Shown: positions 17,625 through 25,604 of the stretch, in pieces
Layout of the letters: every line of letters begins with the position of its first letter
How positions within the stretch are numbered: position 1 is the stretch's first letter
Source of the DNA: Streptomyces bicolor
Lineage (GTDB): Bacteria; Actinomycetota; Actinomycetes; Streptomycetales; Streptomycetaceae
Length of the DNA stretch: 25,696 nucleotides
Assembly (NCBI RefSeq): GCF_000719285.1
Contig: NZ_JOFS01000060.1
Location: 1 to 25,696 of the forward strand
Direction: 5' to 3'
The notes under the pieces: generated by a model
Told to the model about the DNA's origin: nothing
The model's input: only the letters and a program-made list of their open reading frames with translations
Databases searched by the model: none
Program-made: the position numbers and the translations under genes

Positions 17625-17714
17625 CCTAGGAGTGGTTTCCCGCACCCCACCGCGGGGAAAGGCTAGCTGAATGCGCTCGCAGCAGGCCTCAGGACGCTCT
17701 CACTCGCCGTCGGC

Positions 17715-17728
17715 AAATGCCGGCATTT
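17715..17728. promoter_or_regulatory. AAATGCCGGCATTT perfect palindrome downstream of DUF151
   Basis: A 14-bp loopless palindrome, AT-rich at its ends in a GC-rich genome, lies 65 nt after the DUF151 stop and about 130 nt upstream of the merR promoter. It could be an operator. No terminator-like stem is obvious here. Confidence 0.3.
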
Positions 17729-17793
17729 GAGCTGTAACCGGCGGTAGGCCGCCCGATCACGGACCGCGAGCCCGCAGGACCGCCCACACCGCC

Positions 17794-18267
17794 TCACTGA
17801 CTGCTGGTGCCGAAGTCCTCGGGCGAGATCTGGTCGAGGAACTCGCGGAACTTCTCCACCTCGTCCTCCTGCTCGTCCGGGATCGCGATGCCCGCGTCGT
17901 CGAGCACCCCGTCACTGCCGTAGATCGGCGTTCCGGTGCGCAGGGCCAGCGCTATGGCATCGGACGGGCGGGCGCTCACCTCGACGCCGCTGGCGAACAC
18001 CAGCTCGGCGTAGAAGACGCCCTCACGCAGATCCGTGATGCGTACTTCGGTGAGCTCCTGGCCGACGGCCTCCAGCACGTCCTTGAACAGGTCGTGGGTC
18101 AGCGGTCGCGCGGGGGCCATGCCCTGCTGGGCGAATGCGATCGCTGTCGCCTCCCCCGGGCCGATCCAGATGGGGAGGTAGCGGTCGCCTCCCACTTCGC
18201 GCAGGAGCACGATCGGTTGGTTGGAGGGCATTTCGACCCGGACACCTACGACATCGAGCTCGTTCAC
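17794..18267 (-). CDS. DUF151 / bifunctional nuclease family protein
   Basis: The 157-residue protein has the full DUF151 domain (about residues 1-130): ELDVVGVRVEMPSNQPIVLLRE, LPIWIGPGEATAIAFAQQG and RPLTHDLFKDVLEAVG, then VEVSARPSDAIALALRTGTPIY. Its tail is acidic (EQEDEVEKFREFL, then ISPEDFG). Relatives are called bifunctional nucleases, but the in vivo role in actinobacteria is not settled. The start is a GTG. It lies between the two MerR genes, 85 nt after the FtsR-like gene, a conserved arrangement. Confidence 0.92.
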   Translation of the reverse strand: MNELDVVGVRVEMPSNQPIVLLREVGGDRYLPIWIGPGEATAIAFAQQGMAPARPLTHDLFKDVLEAVGQELTEVRITDLREGVFYAELVFASGVEVSARPSDAIALALRTGTPIYGSDGVLDDAGIAIPDEQEDEVEKFREFLDQISPEDFGTSSQ

Positions 18268-18352
18268 ACAGCAACCCTAGGCCGTGCTCGGGACGTTTGG
18301 GTAGTCGGGCCGAGAACGGGTGGCCGATCCGGCTTTCCCCGGCCCTCCCGGC

Positions 18353-19090
18353 TCAGGGCAGCCGTACCCCGAGAGCGGTCTGCACCAGCGCGGAGTGCAG
18401 CTTCACCGTGAGCCCGGCCAGTTCCCTGGCACGGGCCTCCGCATGTGCCCTGGTCTGCGGGTTGCGGTGGCGCCTGAGCGGTGCCACGACCTGGTCCACC
18501 AGCCCGGCCTCACGGTCGGCGGCGGCCTTCATCACCCGCAGATGCCTCGGCTCGATCCCGAACCGCCCCAGCTCGGCGACGAGCGAGGCCACGGTGACGG
18601 CCTCGGCGTCATACGCCCCGTCCGGCAGCGGGGCGATCAGGCCGTACGACTCCCACTCCTCGAGCTCCCGCTCTCCGATCCCGGCGGCCACGAGCAGCTC
18701 CGCCCGCCCTATACGGGCGGCCGTGGGCCCCTCGACGGGCTCCAGTACGGGTTCGCCGTCCCGCTGGCGGCACAGGGTGGGCAGGGGCGCGGCCTCACCG
18801 CGCTCCATGGCGTCCAGGTGCTCGCGGATCACCTTGAGCGGCAGGTAGTGGTCCCGCTGCATGCGCAGGACATGGCCGAGCCGCTCCACGTCCTGCGCAC
18901 TGAACTTGCGGTACCCCGAGGGGGTCCGCTGCGGCTCGACGAGACCCTCGGACTCCAGAAAGCGGATCTTGGAGATGGTGATGTCAGGGAACTCGTCACG
19001 CAGCACGTTCAGGACCGTGCCGATGCTCATCAGCCGACTGGCCGCGGCGGCGGCGCCGGGCCGGGCACCGCCGCTCGGTGTTTTCAGCAT
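18353..19090 (-). CDS. ftsR: FtsR-like MerR-family transcriptional regulator
   Basis: The 245-residue protein has an N-terminal MerR helix-turn-helix: MSIGTVLNVLRDEFPDITISKIRFLESEGLVEPQRTPSGYRKF, then DVERLGHVLRMQRDHYLPLKVIREHLD. A second winged-helix-like part follows (AELLVAAGIGERELEEWESYGLIAPL) and an Arg/Ala-rich helical end. It corresponds to the protein following GarA in actinobacteria (Rv1828 type). In Corynebacterium this protein, FtsR, activates ftsZ. The role here is inferred from synteny. It begins 41 nt after the garA-like stop and is probably cotranscribed, with a small hairpin between them (19106-19129). Confidence 0.88.
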   Translation of the reverse strand: MLKTPSGGARPGAAAAASRLMSIGTVLNVLRDEFPDITISKIRFLESEGLVEPQRTPSGYRKFSAQDVERLGHVLRMQRDHYLPLKVIREHLDAMERGEAAPLPTLCRQRDGEPVLEPVEGPTAARIGRAELLVAAGIGERELEEWESYGLIAPLPDGAYDAEAVTVASLVAELGRFGIEPRHLRVMKAAADREAGLVDQVVAPLRRHRNPQTRAHAEARARELAGLTVKLHSALVQTALGVRLP

Positions 19091-19105
19091 GGACCTTCCC
19101 TGGGT

Positions 19106-19129
19106 CTCCCCGGATGGACTCCGGGGGAG
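19106..19129 (-). terminator. Hairpin in the garA-ftsR spacer
   Basis: CTCCCCGGA (19106-19114) and TCCGGGGGAG (19120-19129) can pair with one bulged G around a 5-nt loop. There is no T-run, so partial attenuation or RNA processing between the two genes is possible. Confidence 0.35.
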
Positions 19130-19131
19130 GG

Positions 19132-19908
19132 TCAGTAGCCCCGCTGGCTCGCGTAGAAGACCAGCCGGTACTTGCCGATCTGTACCTCGTCACCGTTGTT
19201 CAGAGCGACCTGATCGATCCGCTCGCGGTTGACGTAAGTACCGTTCAGACTGCCGACGTCGGCCACCGTGAACGAGCCGTCCTGGGCGCGACGGAACTCC
19301 ACGTGCCGACGCGAGACCGTCACGTCGTCCAGGAAGATGTCGCTCTGCGGGTGCCGCCCGGCGGTGGTCAGGTCACTGTCCAGGAGGAAGCGGCTGCCGG
19401 AGTTCGGTCCCCGACGCACCACCAGCAACGCGGAACCCAGCGGCAGCGCGTCGACGGCCGCCTGGGCCTCAGGAGACAACGCCGGGATCGGCGTCTGGCC
19501 CGTAGCCTCGGCGTCGTACGCCTCGAGTCCGGAGATGGAGATCGTGGAGGTCGTCTCGGACGGGCGCTCGGCCGCCGCACCAGCCCGCAGCGGCGCGCCG
19601 CAGTTCGAACAGAAGCGGCTGTTCTCCGCGTTGCGGTTACCGCACCTCGTACACACCAGGGCCGACATCGGGGAAAACCCTCCACCCGTACTTGAGGTTG
19701 ACGGTTGCCCGAAACCTATGCCGCCGGACTGCCCAGGGTCAACTGACGGCGCGCCCTGACCTCCGGAAATGTCACCGCCCGGAGCAGGCACCTGATCCCT
19801 GAACAGCGGGCGCTGGCCCTCATCGTCCCCCTGTGCGCGATGACGAGCGGTCGCGTTGTCGCTGCCCTCTCGCGCGCTCTTGCCGAACAACTTCGCAAAC
19901 AACTTCAC
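19132..19908 (-). CDS. garA: GarA/OdhI-like FHA-domain protein with N-terminal zinc ribbon
   Basis: GarA/OdhI proteins bind and inhibit 2-oxoglutarate dehydrogenase and regulate glutamate metabolism, and are switched off by Ser/Thr kinase phosphorylation. The 258-residue protein has a polar, disordered N-terminus. A four-Cys zinc ribbon follows (CTRCG, CSNCG; Cys 86, 89, 100, 103), then the phospho-switch motif ETTST (Thr 119-120). The C-terminal FHA domain has GRHPQSD, VSRRH and LNGTYVN (about residues 160-258). The GTG start at 19908 has AAGGGG 8 nt upstream. An ATG at 19668 (MSALVCTRCG) with GGAGGG upstream could give a shorter 178-residue form. It is 190 nt from the upstream DUF881 gene, so it probably has its own promoter. 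Confidence 0.87.
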   Translation of the reverse strand: MKLFAKLFGKSAREGSDNATARHRAQGDDEGQRPLFRDQVPAPGGDISGGQGAPSVDPGQSGGIGFGQPSTSSTGGGFSPMSALVCTRCGNRNAENSRFCSNCGAPLRAGAAAERPSETTSTISISGLEAYDAEATGQTPIPALSPEAQAAVDALPLGSALLVVRRGPNSGSRFLLDSDLTTAGRHPQSDIFLDDVTVSRRHVEFRRAQDGSFTVADVGSLNGTYVNRERIDQVALNNGDEVQIGKYRLVFYASQRGY

Positions 19909-20098
19909 GGGCGATTCCCCTTGACCGAAACAGACCCGCCCGTGGGGCAGGACGAACCCTGACTCAACACTCTGGCCGACCCGGACATCCTGACAACGTC
20001 CGTCTCCACCAGACAGTTTCCACCACGCACCACCCATTCGGTGCGCCGACCCCCCGCAACCTCATGCCCTCGCCGGACGTCCCCCATGCACCGCCGGT

Positions 20099-20932
20099 TC
20101 ACTGGGAGGACGACCGAGCGTAGTCAGGCCGCTTCACCGCTCGCAAGGCATCCACGACGATCTTGTCCGACCGCTCGATGGTCACGGTGGCCTGCTCCTT
20201 CTCGAGAGTCTGCACCACGCCTCCAGGGATGTTGAGCGCCGGTTCGAGGTCCTGCGGCTTGCCGATGACCTTGAAACGATAGGGAGCGTTGATCTTGTTC
20301 CCGTCGACGCTCACGCTGTTCCCGGAATCCGTCAGATACGTGCCGGCGACGACGCGGACGCCGTTCACCTGGATCGCTTCCGCGCCGGCCGCGCGCAGCT
20401 CCTGGATCGCGTCGAGCAGCATGTCCGCCTCGACCGTCCCCTTCGTGTCGTCGATGGTCATCGTGATGCCAGGTCCCTGCGCGGCCACCGTGCCCGCCAG
20501 AATGCCGAGTTGCCTCTCCTTCTCGACCGTCTGCCTGCGGGCCTCCTCGGCCTGGTTCGAGCTGTTCTCCAGCTCGTCCCGCTGCTTCTCGAGACCTTGC
20601 TTCTCGTCCTCAAGACGCTGAGTACGGTCATCCAGTTCATCGAGAATGCGAACGAGATCTTCCTGACGCGCGCCACGCAGGGCGCTGTCACCGTCGCTGT
20701 TCGACGCGACCTGGACGGCCAGCCCGAAGCCGAGGCCGAACAGCAGCAGCGCGACGATGAGTTGGGCCCGGCTGACCCTCGGCGGCCACAGCCCCTGCAC
20801 CAGCCGCTGCCGCCCGGTCAGCTCGGTCCGCTGTTCCGCGGAAGCCTCCACCGGCTCGGCGGTGTCGGCCGGCACCTCCTCGGGCAGTTCCTTGCGCAGC
20901 CTGTTCTCGGGAGTCTCGTCGTGGTTGCTCAT
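20099..20932 (-). CDS. DUF881 family membrane-anchored protein (downstream copy)
   Basis: The 277-residue protein has a charged cytoplasmic N-terminus, one membrane helix (about residues 57-77, LIVALLLFGLGFGLAVQVAS) and a coiled coil rich in Glu/Arg/Gln (about residues 90-140). The extracytoplasmic DUF881 domain has GILAGTVAAQGPGITMTIDD, LLDAIQELRAAGAEAIQVNG and NAPYRFKVIGKP. Function is unknown. It lies immediately after the Sbp gene. The ATG at 20932 has GAGG close by. A GTG at 20941 overlapping the Sbp stop (GTGA) is an alternative. Confidence 0.88.
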   Translation of the reverse strand: MSNHDETPENRLRKELPEEVPADTAEPVEASAEQRTELTGRQRLVQGLWPPRVSRAQLIVALLLFGLGFGLAVQVASNSDGDSALRGARQEDLVRILDELDDRTQRLEDEKQGLEKQRDELENSSNQAEEARRQTVEKERQLGILAGTVAAQGPGITMTIDDTKGTVEADMLLDAIQELRAAGAEAIQVNGVRVVAGTYLTDSGNSVSVDGNKINAPYRFKVIGKPQDLEPALNIPGGVVQTLEKEQATVTIERSDKIVVDALRAVKRPDYARSSSQ

Positions 20933-20937
20933 CGGCC

Positions 20938-21270
20938 TCACGCCCGGAACACGTGCCGGCGAATCGCCGCGGCGTTGGAGAAGATCCGGATGCCGAGCAC
21001 GACGACGACACCGGTGGACAGCTGGGCGCCCACACCCAACTTGTCGCCCAGGAACACGATCAGCGCGGCCACGACCACGTTGGACAGGAACGACACGACG
21101 AAGACCTTGTCGTCGAAGATGCCGTCGAGCATGGCCCGCAGACCCCCGAAGACGGCGTCCAGAGCCGCCACGACGGCGATCGGCAGATAAGGCTCGACGA
21201 CCGCCGGAACCTCAGGCCGGACCAACAGGCCGGCCACGACTCCCACGACGAGGCCCAGTACGGCGATCAC
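20938..21270 (-). CDS. sbp: Small basic membrane protein (Sbp, DUF1290)
   Basis: The 110-residue, highly hydrophobic protein has three to four membrane helices and the DUF1290 sequence: EPYLPIAVVAALDAVFGGLRAML, FDDKVFVVSFLSNVVVAALIVFLGD and GIRIFSNAAAIRRHVF. The same gene sits between two DUF881 genes in many actinobacteria and near division genes in Firmicutes. Its function is not established. The GTG start overlaps the stop of the upstream DUF881 gene as GTGA, so the three genes form a translationally coupled unit. Confidence 0.92.
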   Translation of the reverse strand: MIAVLGLVVGVVAGLLVRPEVPAVVEPYLPIAVVAALDAVFGGLRAMLDGIFDDKVFVVSFLSNVVVAALIVFLGDKLGVGAQLSTGVVVVLGIRIFSNAAAIRRHVFRA

Positions 21271-22169
21271 GATGTGCCCTTCTCGGTTTTCTCGGTGTTC
21301 GGCTGTGCTGTACGTACGGTCACGCTCGGTGCGGCGGGCAGACGGAGGTCCTCCTGCGCCGAAATGCTGGTCCTGATCCCGAAGTTCTCCTGCAGGGCGT
21401 GCAGGTAGAGCCCGTCGGCGCTGTCCTGGAACCTGGTGCTGAGCCGCTCCCCGTCCCCCACCGCCAGCACCGTGTACGGCGGAACCAGCGGCTTGTTGTC
21501 GACCAGTATCGCGTCACCGGCGGCCCTGATCGCCGACAGGGCCGTCAGCCGCTGTCCGTTGATGGAGATCGCCTCGGCGCCCGATTCCCACAGCCCGTTG
21601 ACCACACGCTGCATGTCGCGGTCGCGTACCCGCCCGGTGTCGGAGAACCCGGATGTCCCGCGAGGGTCGCCGTCGCCGCCCGAGGTGGCCTCCTTGGCGT
21701 CATTCACGATCAGCTTCACCCCGGGCCCGTGCACCTCTACGGCGCCCGCCAGGATGCCCACCAGCTCAGCCTGGTCACTGTCGCCAGTCGTCTTCAGTGC
21801 CTCGCGCTGCCGCGCGCTCACGTCGTCGCGCAGCTTGTCGACGGACTCCTCCAGCTTGTCCGCCGCCGCGGTCTCACGGTCGATGCGGTCGATCAGTTCC
21901 TCGCGCTCCTTGGCCATGACCGGCGCCGCGATCCGAGCCTGCGCCGCTCCCACGGTCACCACGAGCGCCGCGAGCACCAGACCGGCGGCGAGGCCCAGCT
22001 TCGCCCTCAGGGTCTTGGGCAGGCCCCCCTCACCCGCGGCCTTCTTCCGGGCGGCGGCCTCGGCATAGCCGTCGTCGAGGCTGTGATCCATGACGTTGGT
22101 GAGCAGCGACATGGACGCGTCCGGGCGCGAGGGGGGCGTAGGTGTGCTCCGAACGGGGGGCTGCGGCAT
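21267..22169 (-). CDS. DUF881 family membrane-anchored protein (upstream copy)
   Basis: The 300-residue protein has a proline-rich N-terminus, a conserved SLLTNVMDHSLDDGYAEAAARK motif, a membrane helix (about residues 58-80) and a coiled coil (EREELIDRIDRETAAADKLE). The extracytoplasmic DUF881 domain has GILAGAVEVHGPGVKLIVND, VVNGLWESGAEAISINGQRL and PPYTVLAVGDGERL. It resembles the downstream copy in architecture. It is the first gene of the DUF881-Sbp-DUF881 unit and follows the terminator at 22219-22261. An ATG at 22178, three codons earlier, is an alternative start; neither has a clear RBS. Confidence 0.88.
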   Translation of the reverse strand: MPQPPVRSTPTPPSRPDASMSLLTNVMDHSLDDGYAEAAARKKAAGEGGLPKTLRAKLGLAAGLVLAALVVTVGAAQARIAAPVMAKEREELIDRIDRETAAADKLEESVDKLRDDVSARQREALKTTGDSDQAELVGILAGAVEVHGPGVKLIVNDAKEATSGGDGDPRGTSGFSDTGRVRDRDMQRVVNGLWESGAEAISINGQRLTALSAIRAAGDAILVDNKPLVPPYTVLAVGDGERLSTRFQDSADGLYLHALQENFGIRTSISAQEDLRLPAAPSVTVRTAQPNTEKTEKGTS

Positions 22170-22218
22170 GCCGCACATCGTCGCACGTCGCGACCGCTAC
22201 CTCCGAATGGCCCCACCG

Positions 22219-22261
22219 GCGTGCCGGACGGGCCCCGTTCGGGGAGACCCGTCCGGCACGC
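22219..22261 (-). terminator. Terminator after the mannose-1-phosphate guanylyltransferase gene
   Basis: A perfect 14-bp stem (GCGTGCCGGACGGG / CCCGTCCGGCACGC) encloses a 15-nt loop that can itself fold (CCCC-GTTC-GGGG... GGGG). It lies 16 nt after the stop at 22278. There is no T-run, as is usual in Streptomyces. Confidence 0.75.
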
Positions 22262-22277
22262 GCGCGTGCTGCTTGCG

Positions 22278-24773
22278 TCAGCGGCCGGCGCTGTCCACGA
22301 CAGCCGACCACTCGTCGAGCAGGGCCTGCGCGGACGCGTCGTCCGGCCCCTCGGCCCACAGATGGGTGACCGCCTCGGCCGGGTCGGGCAACACCATCAC
22401 CCAGCGCCCGTCGGTCTCCACGACCCGCACACCATCAGTGGTGTCGACAAAGCGGTCTCCGGCCGCCTCGACGACCCGCCTCATCACCAGCCCCTTGACA
22501 GCCCACGGAGTCGCAAGATCCCGCTTGATGACATGCGCCCGCGGAATCCGCGCGTCGATCTGGCTGAGCGTGAGCTGCGTGCGCGCCACCAGTCCGATCA
22601 ACCGTACGAAGGCCGCCGTACCGTCGAAGACGCTGCTGAACTCCGGGACGATGAATCCGCCCCTGCCGTCCCCGCCGAAGATCGTCGTGTCGTCTCCACC
22701 GACCCGGGTCAGATCGTCCGGCGATGTGGTCGTCCACTCCACCTGGGTTCCGTGATACGCCGCCACCTGCTCGGCGATCCGCGTGGTGGTCACCGGCAGC
22801 GCCACCCGCCCACTGCGCCGCTCCGCAGCCACGAGGTCGAGCATCACGAGCAGGGCCCGGTCGTCCTCGACGATCCGCCCCTTCTCGTCGACCAGGGACA
22901 GCCGCTCACCGACCGGGTCGAACCGCACCCCGAACGCGGCCCGGGCGGACGCCACTATCTCTCCCAGCCGCACCAGCCCCGACCGCCGCGCATCCGCCGA
23001 CTCCGTCGGCCTGGACTCGTCGAGACCGGGGTTGATGGTCAGCGAGTCCACACCGAGCTTGCCGAGCAGACTCGGCAGCACGAGCCCAGCACTACCGTTC
23101 GACGCGTCGACGACGACCTTCAGCCCCGACTCCGAGATCCCGGTCGTGTCCACGTTCCGCAGCAACGACCCGGTGTACGAGTCGAAAACGCTGGCCGGAA
23201 AGTGCAGGTCCCCGATCTCTCCCGGGAACGCTCGCCGATACTCCTGCCGCGCGAAGACCCGGTCCAGCTTCCGCTGGCTGGCCTGGGAAAGGTCGGCGCC
23301 CTGCCCGTCGAAGAACATGATGTCCACGGAATCCGGCACCCCGGGCGTCGTTCGGATCATGATCCCGCCAGCACTGCCTCGCGCGGTCTGCTGCCGCGCC
23401 ACGGGCAGCGGTACGTTCTCCAGGTCTCGTACGTCGATGGCGCTGGCCTGCAGCGCGGAGATCACCGCCCGCTTCAGCGCCCGGGCACCACGGGAGTGGT
23501 CGCGGGCCGTCGTGACGGTGGACCCCTTCTTCAACGTCGTCGCATAGGCACCGGCGAGACGCACGGCGAGCTCCGGCGTGATCTCCACGTTCAGGATTCC
23601 GGAGACGCCACGGGCACCGAAGAGATGAGCCTGCCCCCGCGACTCCCAGATCACCGAGGTGTTGACGAAGGCGCCGGCCTCGATGGTCTTGAACGGATAG
23701 ACACGCACGTTGCCCTGAACGATCGATTCCTCACCGATCAGGCACTCGTCTCCGATCACCGCGCCGTCCTCGATCCGGGCAGCACGCATGATGTCGGTGT
23801 TCTTCCCGACGACACAGCCGCGCAGATTGCTGTGCTGCCCGACGTAGACGTTGTCATGAACAACAGCCTTGTGCAGAAAGGCTCCGCTCTTCACGACGAC
23901 GTTCGAGCCGACGACGGTGTGCTCCCGGATTTCCGCGCCGGCCTCGACCTTGGCGTAGTCCCCGATGTACAGAGGCCCACGGAGAACGGCATCGGGATGC
24001 ACTTCGGCGCCCTCCGCCACCCACACACCCGGAGAGATCTCGAAGCCGTCGATCTCGACGTCGACCTTGCCCTCCAGGACGTCGGCCTGCGCCTTCACGT
24101 AGCTCTCGTGGGTGCCGACATCCTCCCAATACCCCTCCGCGACATACCCATAGACCGGCTTGCCCTCCTTCATCAACTGCGGGAAGACATCGCCTGACCA
24201 GTCCACGGGAACATCGGGCTCGACATAGTCGAAGACCTCGGGCTCCATGACGTAGATTCCGGTGTTCACCGTGTCCGAGAAGACCTGACCCCAGGTCGGC
24301 TTCTCGAGGAAGCGCTCGACCCGGCCTTCCTCATCGACAATGGTGATGCCGAATTCCAGCGGATTGGGCACACGCGTCAGACAGACGGTGACCAGCGCAC
24401 CCTTTTCCTTGTGGAAATTGATCAGCTCGGTGAGGTCGAAGTCGGTCAGGGCATCACCGGAGATGACGAGGAAAGCATCGTCCTTCAACGCCTCTTCGGC
24501 GTTCTTGACGCTTCCGGCGGTACCGAGTGGCTTCTCCTCATTGGCATAGCTGAGCTCCATTCCGAGCTCTTCACCATCACCGAAGTAGTTCTTGACCAGC
24601 GAGGCCAGGAACTGCACGGTCACGACGGTCTCGGTCAGCCCATGCCTTTTGAGCAGCCGCAGAACGTGCTCCATGATCGGCCGGTTGGCCACCGGCAGGA
24701 GCGGCTTGGGCATGCTTGAGGTCATGGGGCGCAGGCGTGTGCCTTCGCCCCCGGCCATCACGACGGCCTTCAT
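22278..24773 (-). CDS. Mannose-1-phosphate guanylyltransferase fused to a phosphomannomutase-like domain
   Basis: The 831-residue protein has three parts. Residues 1-235 form a sugar-nucleotidyltransferase domain with [59 protein letters not shown] and [11 protein letters not shown]. It is likely to make GDP-mannose from mannose-1-phosphate and GTP. Residues about 245-370 are a left-handed beta-helix of hexapeptide repeats ([37 protein letters not shown]). Residues about 375-831 resemble phosphomannomutases but lack the usual active-site Ser motif (TASHNP) and the DGDxDR metal loop (here [11 protein letters not shown]). The C-terminal part is therefore probably not catalytic. GDP-mannose would feed glycolipid or protein mannosylation. 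GGAGG lies 11 nt before the ATG. Confidence 0.9.
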   Translation of the reverse strand: MKAVVMAGGEGTRLRPMTSSMPKPLLPVANRPIMEHVLRLLKRHGLTETVVTVQFLASLVKNYFGDGEELGMELSYANEEKPLGTAGSVKNAEEALKDDAFLVISGDALTDFDLTELINFHKEKGALVTVCLTRVPNPLEFGITIVDEEGRVERFLEKPTWGQVFSDTVNTGIYVMEPEVFDYVEPDVPVDWSGDVFPQLMKEGKPVYGYVAEGYWEDVGTHESYVKAQADVLEGKVDVEIDGFEISPGVWVAEGAEVHPDAVLRGPLYIGDYAKVEAGAEIREHTVVGSNVVVKSGAFLHKAVVHDNVYVGQHSNLRGCVVGKNTDIMRAARIEDGAVIGDECLIGEESIVQGNVRVYPFKTIEAGAFVNTSVIWESRGQAHLFGARGVSGILNVEITPELAVRLAGAYATTLKKGSTVTTARDHSRGARALKRAVISALQASAIDVRDLENVPLPVARQQTARGSAGGIMIRTTPGVPDSVDIMFFDGQGADLSQASQRKLDRVFARQEYRRAFPGEIGDLHFPASVFDSYTGSLLRNVDTTGISESGLKVVVDASNGSAGLVLPSLLGKLGVDSLTINPGLDESRPTESADARRSGLVRLGEIVASARAAFGVRFDPVGERLSLVDEKGRIVEDDRALLVMLDLVAAERRSGRVALPVTTTRIAEQVAAYHGTQVEWTTTSPDDLTRVGGDDTTIFGGDGRGGFIVPEFSSVFDGTAAFVRLIGLVARTQLTLSQIDARIPRAHVIKRDLATPWAVKGLVMRRVVEAAGDRFVDTTDGVRVVETDGRWVMVLPDPAEAVTHLWAEGPDDASAQALLDEWSAVVDSAGR

Positions 24774-24887
24774 GTCGGAAGCGTCCTCCTCGAAGAGACG
24801 ACGGTCTAGCCGACTTCACCCGTCCAGATTGTCCCGCACTTTTCCGCCACGGGCCATCGAGCCGCTACGCCCGCTCAATCCGCGAGT

Positions 24888-25496
24888 TCAATCGGCCATG
24901 GCGTCCGCACGAACCAGGCGGCGGACTTGTACCACGTAGAGGACTCCTGCCCACCAGTACAGCGTTGTACCCCATCCAGCGAACGCCCATCCGAAAATAG
25001 CAGCGAGTGACGGGATCCATCCACTTCCGTCGCTGAGCAGCAACAACGGGAAGGCATACATCAGGTTGAACGTGGCTGCCTTCCCGAGGAAGTTCACCTG
25101 CGGTGGCGGATAGCCATGACGCCTGAGGATGCCCACCATCACCAGCAGAACCAGCTCTCGTGCCAAAAGTACAGCGGTCAACCAGATCGGCAGAATCTCG
25201 CGCCAGGTGAGACCCACCAGTGTCGAGAGAATGTAGAGCCGGTCAGCCGCGGGATCGAGCAGCCGGCCGAGGCTGCTGATCTGGTTCCAACGTCGCGCGA
25301 GCTTGCCGTCCAGGTAGTCACTGACGCCGCTCAGAGCCAGCACCAGGAGCGCCCAGCCGTCGCTCTTGGGCCCGCCGAACTCGGGCCTGAGAATCAGCCA
25401 CAGGAACAGCGGCACGCCAACGAGCCGCGCCATGCTGAGGATGTTGGGGATGGTGAGGACCCGGTCCGTCTGGACACGGGTCTCCTGGACCTCCAC
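24888..25496 (-). CDS. CDP-alcohol phosphatidyltransferase family membrane protein
   Basis: The 202-residue integral membrane enzyme has the family signature from DYLDGKLARRWNQ through GRLLDPAADR (DGxxAR-x8-GxxxDxxxD), which binds the CDP-alcohol and metal ions. About five or six hydrophobic helices follow. It transfers a phosphatidyl group to an alcohol. Glycerol-3-phosphate (PgsA) or inositol-type substrates are both possible, and the sequence alone does not decide. The GTG start at 25496 (MEVQETRVQTDRVLTIPNILS) has a perfect AGGAGG 7 nt upstream. The longer open frame runs into the rRNA terminator and is not coding. A gene of this family lies at the same end of the garA block in Mycobacterium (pgsA2, from memory). 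Confidence 0.9.
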   Translation of the reverse strand: MEVQETRVQTDRVLTIPNILSMARLVGVPLFLWLILRPEFGGPKSDGWALLVLALSGVSDYLDGKLARRWNQISSLGRLLDPAADRLYILSTLVGLTWREILPIWLTAVLLARELVLLVMVGILRRHGYPPPQVNFLGKAATFNLMYAFPLLLLSDGSGWIPSLAAIFGWAFAGWGTTLYWWAGVLYVVQVRRLVRADAMAD

Positions 25497-25519
25497 CCGG
25501 GGGCCTCCTGCGGGAAAAG

Positions 25520-25549
25520 TACCTACGATGCCCCCTGACCCTACCTCAA
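25520..25549 (-). promoter_or_regulatory. Probable promoter of the phosphatidyltransferase gene
   Basis: On the minus strand TTGAGG (25549-25544), an 18-nt spacer and TAGGTA (25525-25520) form a plausible promoter. It lies just past the rRNA operon terminator and about 25 nt before the GTG start. Confidence 0.55.
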
Positions 25550-25552
25550 CGC

Positions 25553-25596
25553 AAAAAAGCTCTGACCCTCGGGCTGTATGCCCAAGGGTCAGAGCT
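25553..25596 (-). terminator. rRNA operon intrinsic terminator
   Basis: A 12-bp stem (AGCTCTGACCCT at 25558-25569 with its complement at 25585-25596) is extended by GGGC/GCCC around a TGTAT loop. On the minus strand it is followed by a run of six T (25558-25553). It is a textbook rho-independent terminator just after the 5S gene. Confidence 0.92.
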
Positions 25597-25604
25597 CTAA
25601 AAGG

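Noticed and set aside
20757..24197. Very long plus-strand ORF (1146 codons)
   Set aside because: It is antisense to the DUF881, Sbp and mannose-1-phosphate guanylyltransferase genes, is rich in Arg/His/Gly/Pro, and is an artefact of extreme third-position GC.
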